A stretch of DNA of 64,000 bases, taken from positions 372,001-436,000 of the forward strand of contig CAWFRG010000009.1 in the NCBI GenBank assembly GCA_963818205.1, written 5' to 3'. Made by a program: the position numbers and the translations under genes. Origin of the DNA: CAVVYV01 sp963818205 (GTDB lineage Bacteria; Actinomycetota; Thermoleophilia; Solirubrobacterales; 70-9). The notes under the pieces are model-generated. The model had not been told where the DNA came from and made no database searches. It saw nothing but the letters and a program-made list of their open reading frames with translations. Positions 41,589 to 49,844 of this stretch are shown piece by piece; within the stretch, counting starts at the first letter, position 1; the number at the start of each line of letters is the position of its first letter.

Positions 41589-41831
41589 ATGCAAGCAATC
41601 TTCGCCCGCGCATACGTGGCCGGCGGTCTGGCCTCGAGGCGACTGTCCCGGGCCTATGCGCAGCAGGGGCAGGGAACGGTCGAGTACGTCGGCCTGATCC
41701 TCCTGGTCGCGCTGCTGATGGTCGGGATGGTGGCGGCGATGAAGGGATTTCAGGGGAAGCAGGGCCTGGAGCTGGCGGAGACGATCGTCGACAAGATCCG
41801 CTCCGCGGTCAACCAGGTCACCTTCAAGTAG
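41589..41831 (+). CDS. Flp-type pilin-like small protein
   Basis: 80 residues, GGAGG upstream of ATG 41589. QQGQGTVEYVGLILLVALLM followed by VGMVAAMKGF is a type-IVb prepilin core: a Gly-x-Gly-Thr-Val-Glu-Tyr turn with Glu at +5 and one hydrophobic helix. The leader before it (RAYVAGGLASRRLSRAYAQQ) is longer than in typical Flp. No tad/prepilin peptidase genes are nearby, so assembly genes must lie elsewhere. Confidence 0.75.
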   Translation: MQAIFARAYVAGGLASRRLSRAYAQQGQGTVEYVGLILLVALLMVGMVAAMKGFQGKQGLELAETIVDKIRSAVNQVTFK

Positions 41832-41921
41832 CGGTTACGCGGGCTGACCGCGTACACCCATACGCGTCTGAAGTTCACGGTATCAGCGGTGCTACTGGCG
41901 CCGTCTGCGAGACTGGCGCCG

Positions 41922-42665
41922 ATGCCCGCCAGCCGCAGCTACGACCGGGCCCCGGCCGACCTGCGGCCGGTGACGATCGAGCCCGGCTTCGTTCGCACCG
42001 CCGACGGCTCGGCGCTGATCTCGCAGGGCGAGACCCGGGTGATCTGCACCGCCTCGGTCAGCGACTCGGTGCCGCGCTGGCTGGAGGGGAAGGGGCGTGG
42101 CTGGGTGACCTCGGAGTACGCGATGCTCCCCGCATCCACCGGCGAGCGCAAGGCGCGTGACGTCAGCCGGGGGCGCCAGGACGGCCGCGGGGTCGAGATC
42201 CAGCGGCTGATCGGGCGTTCGCTGCGGGGGGTGGTCGATTTCGAGGCGCTCGGGGAGCGCTCGGTCTTCGTCGACTGCGACGTGCTCCAGGCCGATGGCG
42301 GCACCCGGTGCGCGGCGATCACGGGCGGCTACGTCGCCCTTCAGCTCGCCCTGGACGCGCTGGTCGAGCGCGGTGACCTCGAGCGGCTGCCGCTCGACCA
42401 GTCGGTTGCTGCGGTCAGCGTCGGGATGGTCGAGGGTCGCGCCCTCTGCGACCTCGACTACGGCGAGGACTCCTCGGCCGAGGTCGACGCCAACGTGGTG
42501 ATGACCGGCGACGGCGGCCTGGTCGAGATCCAGGCGACCGCCGAGCGGACGCCGCTCTCTCGCGCCCATCTCGACGAGCTCCTCTCCCTGGCGGAGGACG
42601 GGATCACGCGGCTGCGGGCGGCCCAGGACGAGGCCGTCGGAGGCGTGCCAGGCTCAGATGAGTGA
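41922..42665 (+). CDS. rph: Ribonuclease PH
   Basis: 247 residues from ATG 41922; phosphorolytic 3'-5' trimming of tRNA. PVTIEPGFVRTADGSALISQ, GETRVICTASV, GWVTSEYAMLPASTGERKAR, RGVEIQRLIGRSLRGVVDFE, VDCDVLQADGGTRCAAITGG and GDGGLVEIQATAERTPLSRA are canonical. The last codons overlap the left arm of a 165-bp palindromic element. rdgB follows, as in many genomes. Confidence 0.96.
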   Translation: MPASRSYDRAPADLRPVTIEPGFVRTADGSALISQGETRVICTASVSDSVPRWLEGKGRGWVTSEYAMLPASTGERKARDVSRGRQDGRGVEIQRLIGRSLRGVVDFEALGERSVFVDCDVLQADGGTRCAAITGGYVALQLALDALVERGDLERLPLDQSVAAVSVGMVEGRALCDLDYGEDSSAEVDANVVMTGDGGLVEIQATAERTPLSRAHLDELLSLAEDGITRLRAAQDEAVGGVPGSDE

Positions 42666-42820
42666 CCCCACGACCATGCACGCCTGGATGACGGCCGTGG
42701 CCGTCGCATCTCGGCGTCCTCGGGCTCGCGCTTGCCGCCAGCAAGCGCTTCGCCCTGCGTCCCCCGACCTGCTCGGCCACGGCCGCCCCCAGGCGCACAG
42801 CGCCGTGGTGTCACTCATCT
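42656..42820. repeat. 165-bp symmetric palindromic element between rph and rdgB
   Basis: Left arm 42656-42703 and right arm 42774-42820 are inverted copies: the first 16 bases match at 15 (AGATGAGTGACCCCAC versus AGATGAGTGACACCAC), and GCGCCTGG/ACGCCTGG and CGGCCGTGGCCG recur further in. An exactly central perfect hairpin, GCGCTTGC (42728-42735) with GCAAGCGC (42741-42748), completes the symmetry. The arm includes the rph stop codon. No transposase or convincing gene inside. Compare the element at 44513. Confidence 0.7.
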
Positions 42821-42826
42821 AGTTCG

Positions 42827-43411
42827 ATGCCGCTGCTGGTCGCGACCCGCAACGAGCACAAGCTGCGCGAGCTGCGCGAGGCGCTTCCCGGGATCGATCT
42901 CGACCCGCTGCCGGCGGCGGTCGAGCTGCCTCAGGAGGAGGGAGACACCTTCGCCGCCAATGCGATCGGCAAGGCGCGAGCGGCGCGGGCGGCGACCGGG
43001 CGGGCCGCGATCGCCGACGATTCCGGGATCGAGGCCGCCGCGCTCGGCGGCCGCCCGGGCGTGCACTCCGCCCGCTTCGCAGGCGAGGGGGCGAGCGACG
43101 AGGCCAACCTGGCGAAGCTCCTCTCCGAGCTGGCGCAGTCCGAGGACCGGCGGGTGACCTACGTCTGCGTGATCGCGCTGGTCGACGAAAGCGGCGCCGA
43201 GAGCCTCTTCGAAGGGCGCTGCGAGGGGACCCTGGCGCGGCAGCCGCGGGGCAGCGGTGGCTTCGGATACGACCCTGCCTTCGTGCCCAACGACACCGGT
43301 CTCGAGGACGAGCGAACGATGGCTGAGCTCACCCAGGCGGAGAAGAACGCGATCAGCCATCGAGGGCGGGCGGCACGGGCGCTCGCCGCCGCCCTCGGCG
43401 CCCGGGTGTAG
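42827..43411 (+). CDS. rdgB: XTP/dITP diphosphatase (RdgB/HAM1)
   Basis: 194 residues; removes non-canonical purine nucleotides. LLVATRNEHKLRELREAL, AANAIGKARAARAATGRAAI, ADDSGIEAAALGGRPGVHSA, RFAGEG, GSGGFGYDPAFVPNDTGLED and EKNAISHRGRAARAL match the family. The ATG is only 7 bp after the palindromic element. Confidence 0.95.
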   Translation: MPLLVATRNEHKLRELREALPGIDLDPLPAAVELPQEEGDTFAANAIGKARAARAATGRAAIADDSGIEAAALGGRPGVHSARFAGEGASDEANLAKLLSELAQSEDRRVTYVCVIALVDESGAESLFEGRCEGTLARQPRGSGGFGYDPAFVPNDTGLEDERTMAELTQAEKNAISHRGRAARALAAALGARV

Positions 43412-43423
43412 GGACAGGGATCC

Positions 43424-44332
43424 GTGACGATCACCAAGCCCGCAGCGGCCGCCGTTTCGATCGCCTCCAATGCGCTCCTGATCGCCCTGAAGCTCGCCGC
43501 CGCCGCGGTCACCGGCTCGGTCGCGATCCTCAGCGAGGCGCTCCACTCCGGGATCGACCTGATCGCCTCCGTGATCGCTTTCGTCTCGGTGCGGCGCGCC
43601 GACGAGCCCCCCGACGTCGAGCATCCCTACGGCCACGAGAAGGTGGAGAGCGTCGCCGCCTCGATCGAGGGGATGCTGATCCTGGTCGGTGCGGGGGTGA
43701 TCATCTACGAGGCGGTGCATCGGCTGGCGATCGGCGCCGAGGTCAAGTCGCTTGGGTTCGGGATCGCCGTGATCGCCTTCTCCGCGGTCGCCAACGGCTG
43801 CGTCGCCCTGTTCCTGAGGCGGCAGGCGAAGCGCCATTCGAGTCCGGCGCTGGCCGGCGATGCCGCCCACCTCGGCACCGACGCGCTCACTTCGGTCGGG
43901 GTGCTGCTCGGGCTGATCGCGGTGGAGGCGACCGGGGCCGAGGCGATCGACTCCGCCGTCGCGATCGTGGTCGCCGTGGTGATCGTCATCGCCGGTGTCC
44001 GGATTCTGCGCCGTTCCACCGGGGCGCTGGTCGACGAGGCCCCGCCGCCCGCTGAGATGGACCGGATCGAGGAGGCGATCGCCAGGGTCCGCCCGCCCGA
44101 GATGGTCGGGTACCACAAGCTTCGCGCCCGGGTAGCCGGCAACCGCCGCTACATCGACATGCACGCCCAATTCCGCACCGGCACCAGCCTGGAGCGCGCA
44201 CACTCGCTCGCCCACGAGCTGCGCGACGCGATCGAGAAGGAGCTTGGTGACGCGGAGGTGTTGATCCACGTCGAGCCGGAGAGCTCGCGCCATGACCCGA
44301 AGGAGATGCCGAAGCCGTACCGGGCCGGCTAG
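43424..44332 (+). CDS. Cation diffusion facilitator (CDF) family metal exporter
   Basis: 302 residues. Six helices; metal-site motifs SEALHSGIDLIASVIAFVSV (HxxxD) and GDAAHLGTDALTSVGVLLGL (HxxxD) plus HPYGHEKVESVAASIEGMLI. The cytosolic C-terminal domain has YHKLRARVAGNRRYIDMHAQ, AEVLIHVEPESSRH. Likely Zn2+/Fe2+/Mn2+ export; the ion cannot be assigned. 12 bp after rdgB. Confidence 0.93.
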   Translation: MTITKPAAAAVSIASNALLIALKLAAAAVTGSVAILSEALHSGIDLIASVIAFVSVRRADEPPDVEHPYGHEKVESVAASIEGMLILVGAGVIIYEAVHRLAIGAEVKSLGFGIAVIAFSAVANGCVALFLRRQAKRHSSPALAGDAAHLGTDALTSVGVLLGLIAVEATGAEAIDSAVAIVVAVVIVIAGVRILRRSTGALVDEAPPPAEMDRIEEAIARVRPPEMVGYHKLRARVAGNRRYIDMHAQFRTGTSLERAHSLAHELRDAIEKELGDAEVLIHVEPESSRHDPKEMPKPYRAG

Positions 44333-44356
44333 CGCGACCGCTCGTGGTCTCGACCT

Positions 44357-44494
44357 TCAGAGGTTGACGGCGGCCGCCAGGCCGACGGCGCCGACCACGA
44401 TCGAGTAGCCGGTGTAGCCGCCGATCGCGAGAAGGACGACGGCGATCCCGCAGATGATCACCACGGTGAGCCAGGAGCCCTGCTCGAGAGTCAC
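44357..44494 (-). CDS. Small two-helix membrane protein
   Basis: 45 residues from GTG 44494: MTLEQGSWLTVVIICGIAVV then LLAIGGYTGYSIVVGAVGLA. Almost entirely hydrophobic. Convergent with the CDF gene, with its start 19 bp from the palindromic element. A longer start inside that element is rejected. Confidence 0.6.
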   Translation of the reverse strand: MTLEQGSWLTVVIICGIAVVLLAIGGYTGYSIVVGAVGLAAAVNL

Positions 44495-44512
44495 GGTCGC
44501 TATTTTGAACGA

Positions 44513-44674
44513 ATGCCCCGTCCAGAAACCTGTCGCCGGAAATGACGGCCCCAGATCACCGCCATGCTGCGTCCTCAGTCGCCCGAATAGCGCTGCTATT
44601 CGGGCTCCCTGCGTCCTTGCCTGGCGGCGCCTGTGCCTCGTCATTTCCTGGCGAACGTTCCCGGACGGGGCATT
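44513..44674. repeat. 162-bp symmetric palindromic element before the roadblock gene
   Basis: Outer arms 44513-44548 and 44639-44674 are inverted (both begin AATGCCCCGTCC and end GGAAATGACG when read inward). An exactly central perfect 11-bp hairpin, GCCCGAATAGC (44581-44591) with GCTATTCGGGC (44595-44605), has a 3-base loop. Same architecture and size as 42656-42820, different sequence. Ends 2 bp before the next ATG. No gene inside. Confidence 0.72.
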
Positions 44675-44676
44675 AG

Positions 44677-45069
44677 ATGCCTGACACGGCGCCCGCAGGG
44701 GCTTTCACCATCGACGATGCCGACCGGGCGGTCTCCTACCTGGAGGAGATCTCGCCGCAGCTCCGAGGTTGCGTCTTGCTCTCCGCCGAGGGCGAGGTCC
44801 TGTCGGCGAGCGGCGACGCCGACGCCTGGGGCGAGTCCGGCCGCGAGCTGCTCGCCGCTGCGGACGCCGCCCAGGGCGAGCCGGCGGCCTACGCCCACAT
44901 CGCCACCGGCGACGGCGAGGTCTTCTGCGTCCGGGAAGGCGAGCTGGCGGCGGCGGCGGTCACCGAGCGCTTCGTGCTCGCCTCGTTGATGATCTTCGAC
45001 CTGCGCACGGTTCTCCGCGACCTCGCCGCAGGCGAGCTCCCCGACCAGGAAGACGAGGACGGCCGCTGA
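44677..45069 (+). CDS. Roadblock/LC7-like small regulatory protein
   Basis: 130 residues: DADRAVSYLEEISPQLRGCV, LLSAEGEVLSASGDADAW, YAHIATGDGEVFCVREGELA, AAAVTERFVLASLMIFDLRT, VLRDL. The alternating strands and LRGCVLLSAEGEVL resemble Roadblock/LC7 domains, which partner small GTPases or kinases in bacteria. No GTPase gene is adjacent. Overlaps the next gene by 1 base (TGATG), so cotranscribed with the TldD unit. Confidence 0.65.
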   Translation: MPDTAPAGAFTIDDADRAVSYLEEISPQLRGCVLLSAEGEVLSASGDADAWGESGRELLAAADAAQGEPAAYAHIATGDGEVFCVREGELAAAAVTERFVLASLMIFDLRTVLRDLAAGELPDQEDEDGR

Positions 45070-45329
45070 TGCCAGCCAAGCCGTACCGGCTGCTCGACCG
45101 GGTCTCCGGCTATGCCGACGAGGCCGCCGCCTACATGAGGCGGCGGCGCCACATCCGCAAGCCGTTCGCCCGCGTCTACTACTCCGGCGGCCGCAGCTCC
45201 GCCTTCCCTGCCGACTCCGAGCGGGGCCGCGCTCTGTTCCTGGCGGCGTCGCGGTTGATCGACCTGGCGCCGAGGCGGGCCCGGCAGGCGCGGACGGGTT
45301 CCAGCACAACCGCCCGGAACACACGGTGA
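45069..45329 (+). CDS. Small basic protein of unknown function upstream of tldD
   Basis: 86 residues: MPAKPYRLLDRVSGYADEAA, AYMRRRRHIRKPFARVYYSG, GRSSAFPADSERGRALFLAA, SRLIDLAP. Overlaps both neighbours (TGATG before, GTGA after), so it is tightly coupled to roadblock and tldD. No family recognised. It could be a partner or substrate of TldD/TldE, by position only. Confidence 0.6.
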   Translation: MPAKPYRLLDRVSGYADEAAAYMRRRRHIRKPFARVYYSGGRSSAFPADSERGRALFLAASRLIDLAPRRARQARTGSSTTARNTR

Positions 45330-46735
45330 GCGACCCGCCGGCGAAGGCCGAGCCGCTGATCGACGAAGCGGTAGCGAGCCGGGCGTTGGAGCGCGCCCTC
45401 GCCCGGGGAGGGGACTTCGCCGAGGTCTTCTGCGAGGAGCGAGCCGGGTTCTCGATCTCGATCGACGAGTCGAGGGTCGAGCGCCCCCAGTCCGGTCGCG
45501 AGCGGGGCGCCGGCATCCGGGTGGTGACCGGCGAGAGCACCCGCTACGCCCACGTCGACGGGCTCGGCGAGGACGATCTGCTGCGGGCGGCCGACGCGCT
45601 TGCGGCAGCGCAGGAGGGGGAGGCGACCGAGCCGCTGCCGGTGAAGGCCGCCGAGCCACCTGAGCTTCAGGAGATCAAGGTCGACCCCGCCTCGGTCCCG
45701 GCCGACCGCAAGGCGGAGCTGCTGCGCGAGCTCGACGAGCGGGCGCGGTCGGCGGGCTCCGACGTGGCCCAGGTCTCGGCCGGCTACAGCGAGGGCCGCC
45801 GCCGGGTCGCGGTCGCCAACTCCGAGGGACTGGAGGCGACCGACGATCGCACCCGGGTGCGACTCGGCGCCCAGGTCGTGGCCCGGCGCAACGGCTCGGT
45901 CGAGACCGGCTTCGAGACTCTCGGCGCTCACCGCGGCTTCGAGCTGCTCGAGGACGATCCCGCCCGGATCGCCGAGCAGGCGGCGCGGAAGGCGCTCGAT
46001 CTGGTCGGCGCCGATCCGGCGCCCGCCGGGGAGATGACGGTGGTGGTCGGCGGCGGGTTCGGCGGCGTCCTCTTCCACGAGATGACCGGCCACGGCCTCG
46101 AGGCCGACGCCGTCCAGAAGGGGGCGAGCGTCTACGCCGGGAAGATCGGCGAGGAGGTGGCCCAGCCGGTGCTCACCGCCTTCGACGACGGCAGGATGCC
46201 CGGCGAGTGGGGGACGGGGGCGATCGACGATGAGGGAACTCCGTGCCGGCAGACCGCTGTGATCGAGGAGGGAAAGCTCACCTCATATCTCTACGACCGC
46301 CTCAGGGCCGGCCGCGACGGCACCGAGTCGACCGGAAACGGGCGCCGTGCGAGCTTCAGGGACCTGCCGATCCCGAGGATGACCAACACCTACATCCAGC
46401 CGGGCGACGCCGAGCCCGAGGAGATCATCGCCGAGGTCGACCGGGGCTTCTACGCCGTCTCCTTCGGCGGTGGCCAGGTCGAGCCGGCGACCGGTGACTT
46501 CGTCTTCGGCGTCTCCGAGGGGTATTTGATCGAGGGCGGCAAGGTGACCCGGCCCTGCCGGGGCGCGACCCTGATCGGCAACTGCCTCCAGGCGCTCACC
46601 CGGATCGACGCGGTCGGCTCGGACTTCGAGATGAAGACGGGCTTCTGCGGCAAGGCCGGCCAGACAGCGCCGGTAGGGACGGGCCAGGGGCACGTGCGGA
46701 TCCGCGGGATCACCGTCGGCGGGACAGCGGTATGA
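45326..46735 (+). CDS. tldD: TldD-family metalloprotease subunit
   Basis: 469 residues; catalytic half of the TldD/TldE protease, which cleaves unfolded peptides and matures some RiPPs. The zinc motif is GGVLFHEMTGHGLEADAVQK (HExxxH), followed by EWGTGAIDDEGTPCRQTAVI, GTESTGNGRRASFRDLPIPR, MTNTYIQPGD and VGSDFEMKTGFCGKAGQTAP (third ligand Cys). Start GTG overlaps the small gene by 4 bases and the end overlaps tldE by 4. Confidence 0.95.
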   Translation: MSDPPAKAEPLIDEAVASRALERALARGGDFAEVFCEERAGFSISIDESRVERPQSGRERGAGIRVVTGESTRYAHVDGLGEDDLLRAADALAAAQEGEATEPLPVKAAEPPELQEIKVDPASVPADRKAELLRELDERARSAGSDVAQVSAGYSEGRRRVAVANSEGLEATDDRTRVRLGAQVVARRNGSVETGFETLGAHRGFELLEDDPARIAEQAARKALDLVGADPAPAGEMTVVVGGGFGGVLFHEMTGHGLEADAVQKGASVYAGKIGEEVAQPVLTAFDDGRMPGEWGTGAIDDEGTPCRQTAVIEEGKLTSYLYDRLRAGRDGTESTGNGRRASFRDLPIPRMTNTYIQPGDAEPEEIIAEVDRGFYAVSFGGGQVEPATGDFVFGVSEGYLIEGGKVTRPCRGATLIGNCLQALTRIDAVGSDFEMKTGFCGKAGQTAPVGTGQGHVRIRGITVGGTAV

Positions 46736-48102
46736 CCGAGGTGGCGATCGACCTGCTGGCGGAGGCGGCGAAGGGCGCCGTCGAGGCCGCGACCGGCGCC
46801 GGCGCCGGTGACGCCGAGGCCTGGGCCGAGGGCTCGCGAGAGCGAGAGGTGCGCGTCCACGGCGGCGAGGTCGAGAGCCTCACCGAGGCGAGCGGCCGCG
46901 GGGTCGGCGTCCGAGCCTGGATCGGGGAGCGAGCCGGTTACGCCTACGGCACCGACCTCACCGAGTCCGGACTGGCCGCGCTCGCCGAGGCGGCGGTTGG
47001 GGCGGCGGGTGTCGCCGACCCCGATCCGAACGCCGCCCCGCCGGAGCCCGCCGGCGAGCCGGCCGAGATTGAGGGCCTCCGCGACGAGGCGGTCGCGGCG
47101 ACCGGTACCGCCGAGGTGATCGAGCTCGCCAAGCGGATCGAGCGGACGGCGCTCGAACGCGACGAGCGGATCAGCGGAGTGGAGGAGGTGGTCTACGTCG
47201 ACGAGGACGGGCAGATCGCCCTGGCGAGCTCGCGCGGGCACAGCGGCAGCTTCGCCTCATCGGTCGCCTACTCCTTCCTCCAAGCGATGGCGGCCGACAA
47301 TGGCGAGGTCCAGACCGGGCTCGGCTTCGGAGTCGGTCGCGCCCCCGGAGCAATCGACCCGGAGGAGATTGGTGCCGAGGCCGCCGACGAGGCGACCTCG
47401 ATGCTCGGCGCCTCGAAGCCCGAGTCGCGGAGCTGCCCGGTGGTCCTCTCCGAGCGGGTCGCCGCCAGCTTCGCCGGCTTCATCGGCGGCTCGCTGAGCG
47501 CCGACGAGGTCCAGCGGGGGCGTTCCCCGTTCGCCGACCGCCTCGGCGACGAGCTCGCCTCGCCGGCCCTGGCCCTGGCGGACGACGGGATCGATCCCGG
47601 CGGCCTCGCCAGCGCCCCCTTCGACGGCGAGGGCATCCCGCGCGGCCGCACCCCGCTGCTCGCCGACGGGCGGCTGCTCGCCTATCTCCACGACTCCTAC
47701 ACCGCGCGGCGGGGTGGGGCGGAGTCGACCGGCAATGCGGCGCGGGCCTCCTACCGCTCGCCGCCCTCGGTGCGGCCCTCGAACCTGATGATCGAGCCCG
47801 GCGAGCGCTCGCTGGAGGAGCTGATCGCCGAGGCCGCCGACGGCGTCTACATCACCGAGGTCGCGGGGCTGCACTCGGGAGTGAACCCGGTCACCGGCCG
47901 CTTCTCGGTCGGCGCCTCGGGTAGGACGATCACCGGCGGCGAGCTCGCCGATCCGGTTCGGGAGTTCACGATCGCCGGCGACCTCCTGGAGACCCTGGCC
48001 GCGGTGCTGGCGGTCGGCTCGGAGCCGCGCTGGGTCCCGTTCGGCGGCTCGGTGCACTCGTCGCCGCTGCTCGTCGGCGAGATGACGATCGGCGGGGCCT
48101 GA
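46732..48102 (+). CDS. tldE: TldE/PmbA protease subunit
   Basis: 456 residues; non-catalytic partner of TldD, lacking HExxxH as expected (PVVLSERVAASFAGFIGGSL in that position). Other marks: GRGVGVRAWIGERAGYAYGT, FDGEGIPRGRTPLLADGRLL, AESTGNAARASYRSPPSVRP, SGVNPVTGRFSVGASG. Coupled to tldD by a 4-base overlap. Confidence 0.95.
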   Translation: MTEVAIDLLAEAAKGAVEAATGAGAGDAEAWAEGSREREVRVHGGEVESLTEASGRGVGVRAWIGERAGYAYGTDLTESGLAALAEAAVGAAGVADPDPNAAPPEPAGEPAEIEGLRDEAVAATGTAEVIELAKRIERTALERDERISGVEEVVYVDEDGQIALASSRGHSGSFASSVAYSFLQAMAADNGEVQTGLGFGVGRAPGAIDPEEIGAEAADEATSMLGASKPESRSCPVVLSERVAASFAGFIGGSLSADEVQRGRSPFADRLGDELASPALALADDGIDPGGLASAPFDGEGIPRGRTPLLADGRLLAYLHDSYTARRGGAESTGNAARASYRSPPSVRPSNLMIEPGERSLEELIAEAADGVYITEVAGLHSGVNPVTGRFSVGASGRTITGGELADPVREFTIAGDLLETLAAVLAVGSEPRWVPFGGSVHSSPLLVGEMTIGGA

Positions 48103-48103
48103 G

Positions 48104-48148
48104 CTAAACGGCTGGCGCCTCGCCTCCGGCTGGCCGCCGCCTCGCATC
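48104..48148 (+). repeat. Diverged copy of repeat family A after tldE
   Basis: CTAAACGGCTGGCGCCTCGC then CTCCGGCTGGCCGCCGCCTC, GCATC. It keeps the TAAACGG start, the CGCCTCG/CTCCGGCTG centre and the CTCGCATC end of family A. The rest of the gap to HU (48149-48266) carries promoter-like TTGTTAGGCT and the HU ribosome-binding site. Confidence 0.45.
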
Positions 48149-48266
48149 AATTCCGCATTCTGCGGCGGAAAACTGGCGCTCGCGCCTGATTCGCACAAGC
48201 CCCCGGATTTGGCGCCGGGAGCCGTTGTTAGGCTGGCGCAACTCCAATCTCCGAGGAGGCATTGAC

Positions 48267-48575
48267 GTGACCAAGGCTGAATTTCTCGAGGTGCTGGCGA
48301 GCGACCAGAGAATCGGCAACAAGAAGCAGGCCGGTGACGCAGTCGACGCCCTGCTCGAGTCGATCACCAAAGTCCTCCAGGACGGGGGCGAGGTGAACTT
48401 CACGGGCTTCGGAAAGTTCGCGGTTGCCGAGCGTGGCCCGCGTCAGGGCGTCAACCCGCGGACCGGCGAGCGCATCTTCATTCCCGGTGGCAAGGTGCCG
48501 CGCTTCTCGGCCGGCTCGGGCCTGAAGAAGAAGGTGAAGGCCTCCGGGGGCGCCGCAGAGGCGCCGGGCTCGTAG
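48267..48575 (+). CDS. HU-family nucleoid protein
   Basis: 102 residues from GTG 48267, with GAGGAGG at 48253-48259. MTKAEFLEVLASDQRIGNKK, GGEVNFTGFGKFAVAERGPR, QGVNPRTGERIFIPGGKVPR, FSAGSGLKKKVK: HU/IHF fold with the RxGxNPxTG arm. A short Ala-rich tail (ASGGAAEAPGS) instead of the long Lys/Ala tail of mycobacterial HU. Confidence 0.95.
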   Translation: MTKAEFLEVLASDQRIGNKKQAGDAVDALLESITKVLQDGGEVNFTGFGKFAVAERGPRQGVNPRTGERIFIPGGKVPRFSAGSGLKKKVKASGGAAEAPGS

Positions 48576-48636
48576 GCTGAGCCGGGCTCCATTTGCCGAT
48601 CGGCTGGCGGCTCTCGTCGGCGAGCGCCGCAGCCAG

Positions 48637-49467
48637 GTGTGCCTGGGCCTCGATCCCGAGCCCGCAACCCTGTCGGCTGATCGCTCGGCCGGGGACTCGG
48701 GTGTGGGGGCGGCCGAGGCGGCCGCCGACGCGGTCGTCGCCGATTGCGTCTCGCTGATCGAGCGCGCCGGACCGGCCTGCGTCGCGGCCAAGCCCCAGCT
48801 CGCCTGCTTCGAGCGGCTCGGCGCCCCGGGATGGCGGGCGCTGGCCGAGGTCTGCGCCGCCGCGCGCGAGGCTGGCCTCCTGGTGGTCGCCGACGGCAAG
48901 CGCGGCGATGTCCCTGCCACCGCCCGGGCCTACGGCCAGGCGCTGGTGGGAGAGACCGAGACCCCCTGGGGAACGGTCCGCGGCCTCGATGCGGACGCCT
49001 TCACCGCCAACCCGCTGCTCGGCGAGGATGCGGTCGAGCCCCTGATCGAAGCGGCGGCAGGCGCCGGCGCCGGCGTCTTTCTGCTCGTCCGGACCTCGAA
49101 CCCTGGCGCCCCGCGGTTCCAGGACGCCGATGTCGGCGGTCTTCCCTTTCATGAGCACCTGGCCGGGCTGGTCGCCGAGCTGGCGCCGCGCCTCGCCGGC
49201 GAGGGCGGCCTCAGTGGCGTCGGGGCGGTGGTCGGGGCGACCGCTCCCCAGCACCTCGGCAGGCTCCGCGAGCTGATGCCGGACTCGGTCTTCCTCGTGC
49301 CCGGGATCGGCGCCCAGGGGGGGCGGCCCGAGGACCTCGGTCCCGCCCTCGCCCCGGGGCGCCCGGCTTCCGTGCTGGTCGCGGCGGCGCGCAGCATCGC
49401 CGGCGCCGAGGACCCGGGGGCCGCGGCGGAGCAGCTCCGGGGAACCGTCTGGGGCCTCTCGGGCTAG
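48637..49467 (+). CDS. pyrF: Orotidine 5'-phosphate decarboxylase (PyrF, type 2)
   Basis: 276 residues from GTG 48637; last step of UMP synthesis. Catalytic LVVADGKRGDVPATARAYGQ (DxKxxD), VCLGLDPEP, CVAAKPQLACFERLGAPGWR, GVFLLVRTSNPGA, VFLVPGIGAQGG. In-frame sequence upstream (FADRLAALVGERRSQ) clearly belongs to the family N-terminus, but no ATG/GTG/TTG lies between it and the HU stop; a CTG near 48579 or a lost start codon is possible. Confidence 0.92.
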   Translation: MCLGLDPEPATLSADRSAGDSGVGAAEAAADAVVADCVSLIERAGPACVAAKPQLACFERLGAPGWRALAEVCAAAREAGLLVVADGKRGDVPATARAYGQALVGETETPWGTVRGLDADAFTANPLLGEDAVEPLIEAAAGAGAGVFLLVRTSNPGAPRFQDADVGGLPFHEHLAGLVAELAPRLAGEGGLSGVGAVVGATAPQHLGRLRELMPDSVFLVPGIGAQGGRPEDLGPALAPGRPASVLVAAARSIAGAEDPGAAAEQLRGTVWGLSG

Positions 49468-49520
49468 CACGGACACTGGCGGGCGGTGGACCCGGCGCGG
49501 GGTACCATCGCGCGGTTCTA

Positions 49521-49844
49521 ATGCCCGAGTACAAACCGAATCCGGTAGCGCGCTTGGCGGCGGTGCTCGCCCTCGTCGCCGCGGTCCTGGTGTTCATCGT
49601 CCTCGTCGCGACCACCGGCTCGGACGGGGGCGACAACGGGGGGACCGAGACGCAGAGCGGGCAGAGCGGCCCCTCGAAGGCGGGCGACCGGGCGGTCCAG
49701 CGGGGAGTCTGGATCGTCCATGAGGGCGACACCCTCGCCCAGATCTCCGAGGAGACAGGGCTCGACGTCGACGACTTGCTTCAGCTCAACCCCGACCTCG
49801 ACCCCCAGGCGCTGATCCAAGGCCAGCGGATAGCCTTGCGTTGA
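49521..49844 (+). CDS. Membrane-anchored LysM-domain protein
   Basis: 107 residues: one anchor (AAVLALVAAVLVFIVLVATT), a Gly/Ser-rich linker, and a LysM module (GVWIVHEGDTLAQISEETGL, DVDDLLQLNPDLDPQALIQG, QRIALR) for peptidoglycan binding. Its TGA overlaps the TTG start of the carboxypeptidase gene (TTGA), so the two are coupled. Confidence 0.88.
   Translation: MPEYKPNPVARLAAVLALVAAVLVFIVLVATTGSDGGDNGGTETQSGQSGPSKAGDRAVQRGVWIVHEGDTLAQISEETGLDVDDLLQLNPDLDPQALIQGQRIALR

Noticed and set aside
42656..42820. A small gene beginning ATGAGTGACCCC between rph and rdgB
   Set aside because: The stretch is a symmetric inverted repeat; either strand gives similar openings and no sensible protein.
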